A model generated the notes under the pieces. That model saw only the letters and a program-made list of their open reading frames with translations, was not told the DNA's origin and did no database searches. Shown piece after piece: positions 53,190 through 63,086 of a DNA stretch of 64,000 bases. The DNA comes from Paragordius varius (Eukaryota; Nematomorpha), in the NCBI GenBank assembly GCA_964247055.1, contig OZ176052.1, positions 10,974,001-11,038,000 of the forward strand, read 5' to 3'. Position numbers and translations under genes: made by a program. The first letter of the stretch is position 1, and every line of letters begins with the position of its first letter.

Positions 53190-55008
53190 ATGAAGGATTT
53201 TCCTTTTATTAAAAAAACGAAGAATGAATCATTTGTTAAATGTCTTATATGCGAGGGGGAATTCACCCTAGCACATGGCGGCAAGCATGATATTACAAAG
53301 CATATGGAAACACATAAACATAAAAAATGTTTAGATATGGCGGCATCGTCTTACAAAATTAGCGATTTTTTTGAAAAACCGCTTTTGGAGAGGAAGAAAA
53401 GAATTTGGCACTAGCTGAGTGCGTGTTATCTTTTCACGCCGTTAATCACAATCATTCCTTTAGATCTATGGACTGTACCTCACAAGTTATTCGCACGTTA
53501 TTCCATAAAAAATTTACATGTGCCCGTACAAAGGCTGAAGCCATTGTGTGCAATGTCCTTTCGCCACATATATTTTCTGAAATACAAAAAGATTTGCTGA
53601 AAATTTATTCCATATCGCTATACTCTGATGCATCAAATCACCATGAAACAAAATTATTTCCCACTTTGATGAGATATTTTGATTCAGAAACCGGAGTAAA
53701 AATTAAAATTTTAGATTTAATTTCCCTACCCGGTGAAAATTCCGAAATAATATTTACTTCAATAATGCAAAAAAATAATTTAAAATACAAAATTATCGTA
53801 TATTGCGCTGACAACACCAATATGAACTTTGGTGGAAAAGCAAGGAGAGGAACAAAAAAATATTTTTCATAAATTAACAGATAATCTTAATCAAAACATT
53901 ATTGGCGTTGGGTGTGCAGCGCATATAATACACAAAGCTATTCAAACACCTGCTGATTTGTTACCCCTAGATGTGGAAAATGTAGTTGTTAAGGTATATT
54001 CTTATTTTTATATATACGGTACGTGTTGAAACGCTTAAAGAATTCTGTGAAAATGCAGAAGTTCAATATCAAAAAATGCTTGGATATTGTAAAACTCGTT
54101 GGTTAGCTTTTATGCCAGCTATAGAAAGAGTTTTAAAACTGTATGACCCTTTAAAATCTTTTTTATCACAGGACAAATGTCCTACAACTTTAAAAAAGTT
54201 TTTTGAAAGTGATTCTTCAAAAATATGGTTAGAATTCTTACATAATCAAGCTTCTCTCTTTCAAAATGTTATTAAATTTATAGAAGGTGACAAAATTTCG
54301 ACAATCGAAGTAGCCAATGACGTTAGTAACCTAAAATTCCAATGTCAAGAACGGTTAGAAAATAATTTTATACCATTAACCATCCGCAATATAATAAATA
54401 ATTAGAAAAACAAGGCTTAATAAATCGCCAAGATATCCTGTACCATATAAAAATGTTTTATACAAACTGTAAAGATTATTTGGAAGACTGGACGCAATTC
54501 AATGAAATTGATCATTTTCATTGGATAACATTAAAATCAGAATTTAATTGGTGCGATGTTCAAAAATCATTTGATTATATCTGTTCTCATAAATTCTCAA
54601 AATGTAATCTTTCAGAAAATGATCTTTTTTTCTGAAGAATCATTAGTTAAAATATATAAATTATGAAAAAATTAAATTATGGACAAAAGAAAATATACAG
54701 TAGAAAAGAAATGGTTGGAAATATTTCATCATTTGAAGCCAACTATATTACATACAATAATATTTTAAAAATTGTGGAATTCGCATTATCTTTACCTGGA
54801 ACCAACGCTGCTACTGAGCGCGTTTTTTTCCACAGTAAATCAGGTGTGGACATCTGAAAAATCAAATTTAAATGTTGAAACTTTAAAGGCCGTTTTATCT
54901 GTCAAATATAATTTGACAAATTCTTGTGAAGACTTCTACAATATTTTAAAAAATGATGACAATCTGCTAAAACGCATTCACTCAAACAAAAAATATACCA
55001 AAGAATAA
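53190..55008 (+). pseudogene. hAT transposase, broken
   Basis: Cut-and-paste DNA transposase of the ZBED/hAT type. In order: a BED-like zinc finger CLICEGEF...HDITKHMETHKH (53240-53330), the first catalytic Asp in LYSDASNHH (about 53620), CADNTNMNFGG (about 53815), CAAHIIHKAIQ (53920), CKTRWLAFMPAIERVL (54090), and the C-terminal dimerisation motif FALSLPGTNAATERVF (54780). The segments lie in different frames and there is at least one in-frame stop near 54405, giving about five breaks (near 53400, 53850, 54000, 54405-54450, 54640 and 54830). It is unlikely to make an active enzyme. The alternative reading, a host ZBED gene with introns, is less likely because the whole lies within TIRs and target duplications. 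Confidence 0.85.
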
Positions 55009-55089
55009 AATATTTTCTTTAAAGTTTTTGTGTAAAAAAATAAACAAAATCACTTAAAATATTGTATAAGTCTTTATAATTTGTCAAAT

Positions 55090-55900
55090 TATATTTGAAC
55101 ACACAAAATGGCTTTTATTCAATATTTAAATTTGATTCCGTGTCCTTACTTAATTTACTGTGGAAAAACGCGTTCAATAGCAGTGGTTCAGGTAAAGATA
55201 ATGCAAATTCTACAATTAAAATAATATTGTATGGAACATAATTTGTTTAAAAATGATTATTTTAACCATTTCTATCCTACGTATTTTTTCTGTTGTCCAT
55301 AATATAAGTTTTCATTCAATATATTTATTTAATAATGAAACTTCATAAAAAAGTGTCATTGTGCACCGTCTTGACTTCCAAATAATCGTTTCTGTTTGTA
55401 TAAAACATTTTTATATTCTGGCTATTCATTGAGCCTCGTTTTTCTAGATGCTTTATAATATTGCGATTAGGTAATGGTATAAAATTATTTTCTAACCTTT
55501 TTTGACTTGGATTTTTGACCTTTGTCCTGTGATAAAAAATAGGATTCTAGGAGATCACATTTTTAGAAATATTTCAATCGCTGGCAAAAGAGCTAACCAA
55601 CAGTTCTACAATATCCAAGCATTTTAACATCTATATTTTCCACATCCAGGGGTAACAAATCAGTAGCTGTTTGATTAGCGTTGTGTATCTTCCAATAATG
55701 TTTCGATTAGGATTATTCGCTAAATTGTTAAAAATATTTTTTGTGCCGCTTCTTGCATCACCCAGCGCACTTTGTGATCTCGTCTTTATTATTTTTTTCT
55801 AGAATATTACAATCACTCACCCTTTGTTCGTGCACATGTAAATTTATTGAATAGAGTACAAACAACCTGTAAGGTACAAATTTTTTTATATTTATAATGT
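55090..55900 (-). pseudogene. Inverted, deleted second copy of the hAT transposase
   Basis: On the minus strand: TGTGCACGAACAAAG (55830, compare TGTGCCCGTACAAAGG at 53519), TTGTTACCCCTGGATGTGGA (55650, compare 53957), the GGATATTGTAGAACTGTTGG region (55610, compare 54083), GTTAGAAAATAATTTTATAC (55485, compare 54354), and GAATTTGCATTATCTTTACC (55205, compare 54777). The order is that of the forward copy read backwards, with large deletions and about 15-25 percent substitutions by eye. Confidence 0.85.
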
Positions 55901-56118
55901 ATTTGTGTTAAAAATAAATAAATATTACAATAAATTTTTTGTATAAAAATTTTTGGTTGTACCCCTCAATGACCCCCCCCCTTCTCAGATTTGTCCCGCT
56001 TTATCCTTCAAAAAATCTGGTCACCTTACTCATAGGGCCCAAAACTAACCTGATCTTAATGCCATGTTTTTTTGTTAAGCTAACTAAAAAATATGTGATA
56101 AAAAAATAATTTTAATTT

Positions 56119-56550
56119 ATATCATTTGCACTTCAAGAGTGTTTTTGAACACTTTAAGTTGGTCCTTTGACTTTTTTGTTTTGTTTTTAATTTTGATCTA
56201 ATCGTAAATTATTAATCTATTTTATCGTTTTTAACATATTTTCTATTATTTTACATAAATTTTAAATCAATATCTACATAATCATTCGTATATCTTTATT
56301 AATATCTTAAAATTATTTCGGATATTTATAAGATTTTACGTAATTAAAAAATAGTTTGAATTAAAAAAGTGGTTTTTGAATAAAAAATTTTATTTTTAAA
56401 TCATTAAATATATAATAAATAAAGAAAATTAGGTTAAAAAATAAAAAAACATGCAAAAATTATGGTTAAATCAAAATTTTAAAATTTTAAAGACCAAAGT
56501 GTTCAACGACCAACTAGAAATGTTCAAGGCACTTGAAGTGCAAATTGTAT
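56119..56550. mobile_element. MITE with TTTGCACTTCAAG inverted ends
   Basis: About 430 bp. The left end ATCATTTGCACTTCAAGAGT, continuing through TTGAACACTTTAAGTTGGTC, is the inverse of the right end GACCAACTAGAAATGTTCAA, continuing AGGCACTTGAAGTGCAAATT, over about 55 bp with mismatches. The middle is AT-rich and non-coding. One end of the same family is at 33571-33682. The target duplication is not clear. Confidence 0.7.
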
Positions 56551-56676
56551 AATGGATTCATTACTTTGACAGCATTTTTATAAAATACCATTTGTAAATG
56601 TATAAAACTGAAGTTATTAATCATTAGACTGTAAGAGGTGCTATAAAATAAATTCCATGGTTTATTATTTGACTAA

Positions 56677-57231
56677 CAATTGGATACAACACATTCATTT
56701 CAGTTCTTTGATTCAAATTGGGGTAGTTGGATAACCCAGGCTTGTCTAAAATTAAATAATTTAAAAATAAGGAAGTCAAAGCCATGGCAAAATTTTGCAC
56801 TAATATAACATTAATAAACCGAAATTAAAAAATTTTATTCAAAAATACTTGATATTACTTATTTTAAGCTAAAACCGAAAGGTAAAAATTTCGTCAACGT
56901 GACATGTTTGAAATAGTAAAATTAACAAATAACACAAAACAAACCGCTTTTTCTATTTCTATCAATGTTAGATGTAATTTAAATAAAAAATTAACTCTAA
57001 TTTTCCCTTAAAATTAAATAAAGACGATATTTTGCAAATATTTTGAAAAAAAATGGCTTCGAAGTAGTTTGACATGGAACTTTTTTTCAAAACAAAATTT
57101 TATTTAGATATATTGGCATATTTATATAATTTTTAGTAGGAGAAGCATATATTTATATTGGGACCATTTCCTTCAGTATTTTTTTAAAAATCATAACTTA
57201 AATTTAGTCTGGGGTATTTAGATACGAAGTG
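56677..57231 (+). mobile_element. TTAA-flanked MITE, copy 3
   Basis: A 555-bp copy with CTAA (one change from TTAA) at 56673-56676 and TTAA at 57232-57235. It matches copies 1 and 2 through the core. The right sub-terminal block has lost the CCCCAATTTGAATC part, leaving GGGGTATTTAGATAC directly before GAAGTG. Confidence 0.78.
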
Positions 57232-57235
57232 TTAA

Positions 57236-57920
57236 ATATTTAAGAAAATAAATAGGAACGTTATGACTGATGTTAAACTTTATTAATAAATACTGTTTGT
57301 GAGACATCCAACGGTTGTTATTTAAACGTCCAAAGATATACAGCATACAATAATATGCTAGCCAAATAATGTATGTTGTAAGTCCAAGAAAGCCATTCCT
57401 ATATATTACGGAGTGGGAATCGAATTTTTGTAGGTATAATAGGTTTTTTGTTATGCTTCTGTTAGCGAGTATTTTAATTACCGACCACAAGATCTTAAGC
57501 CACATTCGAAATTTTTGGTTCCTCCCTAATTAGTGTCCTTCGCAAATGGTTAAAAAGGCACACGGCTTGAATTTATTAAGCTTCTAAAATCCATTTTTAC
57601 TGCTAAAATAGGTTAGTTCTTAAATTCAACCTAAAAAAGCCGAGATTGCACATGATATTAAATATACTAGATTATGGTCTTAGAAATTATCTATAAAAAA
57701 GGATATTGTATTTAAAAATTGTAATTTTGTAAAATTTTGTGATAATTTGGCGCATTATGCAAACGGTTTAAAACAATATAAAATATATAAACTTATTTTT
57801 TACATAATTCAATTCTGCCGAATATTTCCATCACATCAGTTAAATTAAATATTTACATATAATCTGTTATTTTAAGGCGAATAAATCTTTATATCAAAAT
57901 TCTTGAGCGATAATGGATAG
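57236..57920. other. Intergenic, no gene seen
   Basis: A minus-strand frame of 95 codons at 57505-57218 overlaps the end of MITE copy 3 and has no recognised family. Treated as non-coding. Confidence 0.4.
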
Positions 57921-57923
57921 CGC

Positions 57924-58209
57924 TGGGGTGGTCAATCCGAGACTTTCTGTGCGGCCTGCGAATAATCTAAAATCCTTAATTCTCAAAAATAACGTGACAA
58001 AAACTTGGTAAAATTGATATTCCTTCCACAATTTTTACTAAACATGTATATCCAAATAGCACAAAAGAGAAAAATGGTTATTCCGCTTTCTTTTTGTCGT
58101 ATGTTTGAAATTCAATAAATTATTTATGAATATCCATATATATTATGAATGCCGCCCGTCGTATTTTTTAAGCCAAAATGCCACAAAGCTATTTGTCTAG
58201 ACAGCCCTG
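57924..58209 (+). mobile_element. hAT-type MITE family R4, copy 2
   Basis: About 286 bp. It begins CTGGGGTGGTCAATCC, then GTGCGGCCTGCGAATAATC, and ends with GCCGCCCGTCGTATTTTTTA, AAGCCAAAATGCCAC, AGCTATTTGTCTAGACAGCC, then CTG. Both ends and the order match 24599-24272 read on the minus strand. It is non-coding. Confidence 0.55.
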
Positions 58210-58899
58210 GTTTAGTAGAATACTTTGGTAAATAAAATGTTTTTGTAATGTATAAATTATTTTTACATACACTGTACTATAAAGTACTATATAGTAGGCT
58301 TTGGCAAAGTTATGCCAAAAATTTAAAAAATCATGAGTTTAAATAAAAATATATTTTGAATTTATATTTATATTTGAAAATTTTACGTATTCCCAGATCG
58401 TTTAAGTTCATTACAAAAATTACCCCATTGTAGCGGAGAAGATCTTACATATAAAAATCGAATTTGAGATTATTTTGCTGTAGAGAGTGTACCATTAGAC
58501 CTCAATTTCACCCTTTTTATAATTCGCCATTGAACTTAAATTTACTCTTGAAATTGCGAATTGACCCTTGATCATTTCAAATTCCCACTTAAACATTTTA
58601 AATATTGATTAAATCATTTTAAATTAAATAAATAACTCTTAATTTATATTAAATTATACGTTAGGGCATAGTTTATGTATCTTTTTCTAAATAATGTTTT
58701 TTTATCATTTTGTAACAAAATTGCATATTGATATTAAATTATGTGAGTAGGCTTTTATTTTATTGCATGGTGCAAAATTATATTACATTTTTTAAAAGGA
58801 ACCCCAAAAACATTATTATTTTTTTGATAAATGAAGTGTCAAAAATGACATAATACGGGAAAAGTTGTTACAAATAATGTACATATCCCAACCTATTAA

Positions 58900-59670
58900 A
58901 ACTCCTTAAGGATTATCAGAGCCTTTTTCAATAAAGCGCTGAGTCTACCAAGGCTCATCGCTCAGCCCCTTATTGTTTACAATTTGTATGGACGAGCTAG
59001 CCAAGGTCGTTAATGTAAGGTCAGGTTGGTAATAATGTATACAGATGGAATCATCTTATCTGAATCATTAGGTGAATTGAAGCGACCGGTAAACAGATGG
59101 ATTATTATACTGAATTAATACGGTTTGAAACAAAGCAAAAACTGAATTTATTACTTTTTGGGTCTTAACATAAAATGAATTGATGATAGTTGGGTTCTGA
59201 GGGAAGAAAGGTGCAAATACTTAGAGCAATGTTAAGTTCAAATGGATCGTTGACCGACAATTATTTTAACAATAAAAAGCAGTTGGGTAAATTGGAAGAA
59301 AATTTTAAGTGTGAGTGATCGAAATATTGATGTTAGAGTGAAAGGTCAGATATATAGTTCACTTGTTCAACCCACTATGATGTATAATTCACAGACGTGG
59401 GTCCTCAAAAAATCCGAAAAAGACATTTTAACATCAAAAATGAAAATGCTTAGAATGATATGTGGGGTAACAAGAAAGGACAAAGTTATGAATAGATTTA
59501 TACGCGGGAGCACTGATGTTAAACCAAAGGAAAAGGTGTGCGGCCTAAAAAGAGATGGATAGATACATTAAAAGGAGAGCTATATGAGATACAAGCAGAA
59601 GACGCCATAGATATTCTATGGCGAGAAAGGTTGTATAATATGCTCGCTCTCACGAGTGAAAACATGTAAT
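58900..59670 (+). mobile_element. LINE (non-LTR) reverse transcriptase 3' fragment
   Basis: Reads SSLSPLLFTICMDELAKVVN (58950), MYTDGIILSES (59037; a Y-x-D-D-like site with G instead of the second D, one mark of decay), then SWVLREERCKYLRAMLSSNG (59188), DRNIDVRVKGQIYSSLVQPTMMYNSQTW (split over frames, 59320-59400), KMKMLRMICGVTRKDKVMNR (59440), and RPKKRWIDTLKGELYEI (59545) to a stop at 59668. These are the classic C-terminal RT/thumb and tail motifs of non-LTR elements. The usual WxGHVxRR segment is missing, so there is an internal deletion near 59515. Several frame changes and stops are present. The 5' part is absent. Confidence 0.8.
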
Positions 59671-62370
59671 AAATAATAAAATAGTCGACAAATTTGGACT
59701 TTTTCGAGAACCACCACCCACCGATTTTAGCTAAAACCAAATCTAAAAAAAATTAATCCCCCTGTATTACAGGTTTAGCAATTTTTGAAAAACAAGAGAA
59801 AAGAGGCATAAATACAAATATAACTTTTAATAAAAAGTTATTATATAAAAAATTAATATCATTTAATAAAGCGTTTTAAACTCTATATATTAATATTAGG
59901 GAGAAAAAAATAGTACAGGTCTTAATGTTAACATTTAGTGTTATTTAAAGCTAATTTTTAACACGTATAAATTTATATTCAAAAATACTAAAAGAGGAAT
60001 TTTAATATTTGCTTTGTTATTTTTGGTAATTTTTGGTACTTATTAGGGTTTTTCTTTTCGTTTGATTCTTACAAAAAATCCTGTTATTTATATCCAGTGG
60101 ATATTATATTTTTCAAAACATGGAATGAGCATTTTTGAATTTCAGATAAATGTTGGGCAGTTTTATCATCTGGGTAGATATCTTATGATTTTATGAACTA
60201 CAATAGGACCACTTGTACTTATCAATCTTCTTATCCGATTCAATGGTCGAATTTGTCCAACTCTATTCTGTGAATTGGTTAATTTGACATGTCAATTTCT
60301 CTGAATTTTGCTGAATTTAAATACGTTACATTATCTATAGGTCTTTCCTACCGGGCTCTTCGATCATCTATTGTATACCTTTGCCATATCTGGCATAATT
60401 ATTGGATTGCTTGGCGGATTTTCGCAGAGGTTGTGCAAGCCGCCCGGATCTATAACTACAGCATACATAATCCCTTTTAGATTATTATTTTTAATTTGTA
60501 ATACTCTTTAGCTTTTACAGTTTATATTGATTCTATATTCTTAAAGTTTCGCATTTTCTTTTATTTGATACATAGGATTTTTAATTAATATTTCAATAGA
60601 TGATGTTTATTTATTGTATATTGTCTATTTCTATTTCGAATAACAAGCCCGCTCGATAAGACATATTTCACGTGCAAAATAGATAAAAAAACCTTCGTCG
60701 GATTTTGGGCAGTAGATATTTTAATATAAAGATCGACGGTATTTTTATAGAGTTTTATTATATGGGTCATCAATAACATTTTCTGTAGAGTCTTCGTTAA
60801 TAAAAAAAGATTAGTATATTTGGAACATTTTTGCATTATCATTCTAAAATTATAATAAAGAACCTGGCTTTGGAATACCCTTTGTATTGCTCGTTTAAAT
60901 ATTTATTGTACACGAGATAATTGTTCTAAAAGTCAAACGCAAAATTTAATTGAATTTAAAAAAATCCTATTGGCGGCCTTAATTTTTTATTTTGGCCTTT
61001 CATGCCATTAGGTAACATTGCAAAAAAATAGGGTGGTGCAAAACCTTGTTGAGCAGTGTAATAATAATAAACATTCGCAAACCCATAATATATATTCCCC
61101 GATTTCGAACGCTTTGTACATTACATCAAGGTGATTTTTGTACACAGTGTAATGTGGCTCGAAGACCATAATTTATACATTAACTTCATGATCTTTTGGG
61201 GTAGTTCTATATTCCGCGATTTTAAATTTAACTACCTTAATATCTTGATTCAAATTGGAGCATCTAATGACCTAGATAATATAATTAACATTGATATGAA
61301 CCAAAAGGTTGTTTTGCCCTATTTTTATATTTAAATAATGTATACATGTTATGCTGGCTAAATTTTTACCTTCAAGTTTATCCATAAATTAAAATATATA
61401 TAATTTTAGAAATTTTTTTATATTTCTGTGCCATGTTATATAAGTGGAAACTTTTAATAATGTTTCGATACATTCCATATATTTCGAAATAATTGATTTT
61501 AAAAAGGTCTTTCCAAAAACCTTAATTTGATATGAATGACTGCAAATATGTTGAGTGATAAAAGTGTTTAAGATGTTAGGCCAAATTAATATCCTTCCTT
61601 TAGCTTTTAAAGCGCATGGTCCAAAAAATTTTTTAAATGCTGATAATCATCATATCAAGCTTTTCGTTATTAATTTATTATATGGCTAATACATATGCAA
61701 AAATATGTATATTGTGTTAATAAGTGTAATTAACTTTATAATGATATCAGATTACATCATACCATAAAAATTTTCGATTAGTTTTAACTCTTTATTACCA
61801 TGCTTACCCAATTTCCTAGAAGTTACAAAACTGTAAAAAAAATATTTTTTGCATCTGATACAGGAACAAGGTTTAAAATTTAATTTAAAACAACTTTCAA
61901 AACAGTAGTTTATTTATTGAGATTAGGATCTCAAAATAACATGTCATCGTGGTCAAAATAAACTTAAGTGATATGTATTTTAAACCTCTCGATAATACTT
62001 CAGAATGTAATAGATTGTTATGCATTTAGAATAGTATGAATTTAATATCATATATCATAAAATTTTGTTTAGGAGAAGCCATTTTTATTTCATCATTTTT
62101 CAAAATATAATATTTATTTGATTCTAAATAATTAAGTTTAGTTTTTTTAATAAATCACATTTAACATTGATATAAACAAAATTTGCATGATTTTTACATT
62201 TAGTTATGCACACGTATCATGTTGGCTAATTACCTTTGGGTTTTGCCTCTGAATAAGTAAGATGATGTATTTTTAAACAAATTTTATTATTATATTCCGG
62301 TTCACTTATGTTATTTAAGTGCAAACTTTTTCCATGGTTTCAATTTATTATATATTATATCTGATATAAA
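59671..62370. other. Intergenic, no gene seen
   Basis: AT-rich DNA. Short open frames at 60289-60480 and 61131-61334 show no recognisable family and are flanked by stops, so they are not called as genes. Confidence 0.45.
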
Positions 62371-62372
62371 AC

Positions 62373-62438
62373 ACGCCTGGGGTATTAGCTACCCCAATTT
62401 GAATTGAAGGATTAAAATGAATGCGTTGTATTCAAGTG
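62373..62438 (-). repeat. Solo left end of the TTAA MITE family
   Basis: The reverse complement reads CACTTGAATACAACGCATTC, then ATTTTAATCCTTCAATTC, then AAATTGGGGTAGCTAATACC, then CCAG, matching the first 65 bp of copies 1-3. TTAA lies at the outer edge (62439-62442). The rest of the element is absent. It ends 65 bp upstream of the C1orf43-like start codon. Confidence 0.75.
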
Positions 62439-62503
62439 TTAAATACTAACTTCTGTGCACTTGTCAAATGTGCATATTATCGCCATAACATGTCCTAACA
62501 GGC

Positions 62504-63086
62504 ATGTTTTCTGGGCCTTTGATAATTATTATAATTTCTTCTTCATTGGGAGTTTATTGATTAAATATATTTAGATATTTCTCATATTTCTACTATTCGC
62601 TAAACGACAATTCGAAAGAGCAGTTTTTCATGAACCGTTTAATTCTATATCTGGATTTTATGCTTCCAAAGTATATTATAATCCTTTTTTAAAGACCCTT
62701 AAAAACCAAATAGATGACCTTATAAACTTTTCCGCAAATTATAAACCACAGCATAACTTAATGATTTCTCAAAATTTATATCTTCAATATCGCTATGAAT
62801 CAATCGAATATTTAAAAAACATACGTAATTTAAAATATATAACATATAGTTAAAAAAGCTAAATTAAAAGATTACGGTAATACCCATTTATTTGACTTGA
62901 ATTTGCAGGAAACTTTGATGAAAATGCGCATGGAACATTTTCCCAAAATAAAAATCACTACAATTAAAGAATTATGCGGATTATATGAAAAGGCTCGATA
63001 CTCCCATGAAGTTGAGTTAATATATAATTAGTAGAATTTTACAATGGAAGAATGCAAAAGAATGAAAAAATTAATTGATGATGTAT
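62504..63086 (+). CDS. C1orf43: C1orf43/NICE-3-like single-pass membrane protein, 5' part
   Basis: Human C1orf43 is a poorly characterised membrane protein, reported to affect phagocytosis. Exons 62504-62551, 62575-62824, 62850-63010 and 63035-63086 are separated by introns of 23, 25 and 24 nt; the last exon ends at a GTAAGT donor in phase 1. The protein starts MFSGPLIIIISSSLG, continues IFLIFLLFAKRQFER (transmembrane helix then the basic KRQ edge, human FVLLFIFVKRQIMRF), LKNQIDDL, YLQYRYESIEYLKNI (human YNYLYRMKALDAI), ETLMKMR, and LYEKARYSHENF...CKRM (human GYETARYGTGVFGQNEYLRY), co-linear with the human protein. About 20 extra residues follow the membrane segment. The 3' exons were not identified and may lie beyond the window. 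The alternative is a frame-broken pseudogene, unlikely because all three gaps have GT...AG ends. Confidence 0.75.
62552..63034 (+). other. Three ultra-short introns of the C1orf43-like gene
   Basis: 62552-62574 (23 nt, GTTTAT...TTAG), 62825-62849 (25 nt, GTAATT...ATAG) and 63011-63034 (24 nt, GTTGAG...GTAG). The first and third contain in-frame stops. Removing the third gives a gap-free match to the human ARYGTGVFGQNEYLRY block. Confidence 0.78.

Larger units (their letters stand above)
52596..56028 (+). mobile_element. hAT transposon, 3433 bp, with perfect target duplication
   Basis: The ends are TAAGGTGACCAGA... and ...TCTGGTCACCTTA, a 13-bp perfect inverted repeat, flanked by identical 8-bp duplications CTCATAGG at 52588-52595 and 56029-56036. 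Just inside the left end, CCCGCTTTTGGCGGGACAGT gives a small sub-terminal palindrome. The forward part (53190-55008) codes for a broken hAT transposase. The part at about 55090-55900 is an inverted, deleted and diverged copy of the same transposase region. Termini and target duplication are clear. Confidence 0.93.

Noticed and set aside
53190-55008. Host ZBED-type gene with introns
   Set aside because: The coding pieces sit within terminal inverted repeats and an 8-bp target duplication, and an inverted degraded copy lies beside them, so a broken transposon is the simpler reading.
57218-57505. A 95-codon minus-strand open frame
   Set aside because: It overlaps a MITE end, has no recognised family, and is not unusual in length for such AT-rich DNA.
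60289-61334. Two plus-strand open frames of 63 and 67 codons
   Set aside because: No motif, no splice context linking them, and no family recognised.
62504-63086. C1orf43-like reading as a frame-broken pseudogene
   Set aside because: All three breaks can be removed as GT...AG segments of almost equal length with phase restored, matching the 22-39-nt introns of two other intact genes. Three chance coincidences are unlikely.
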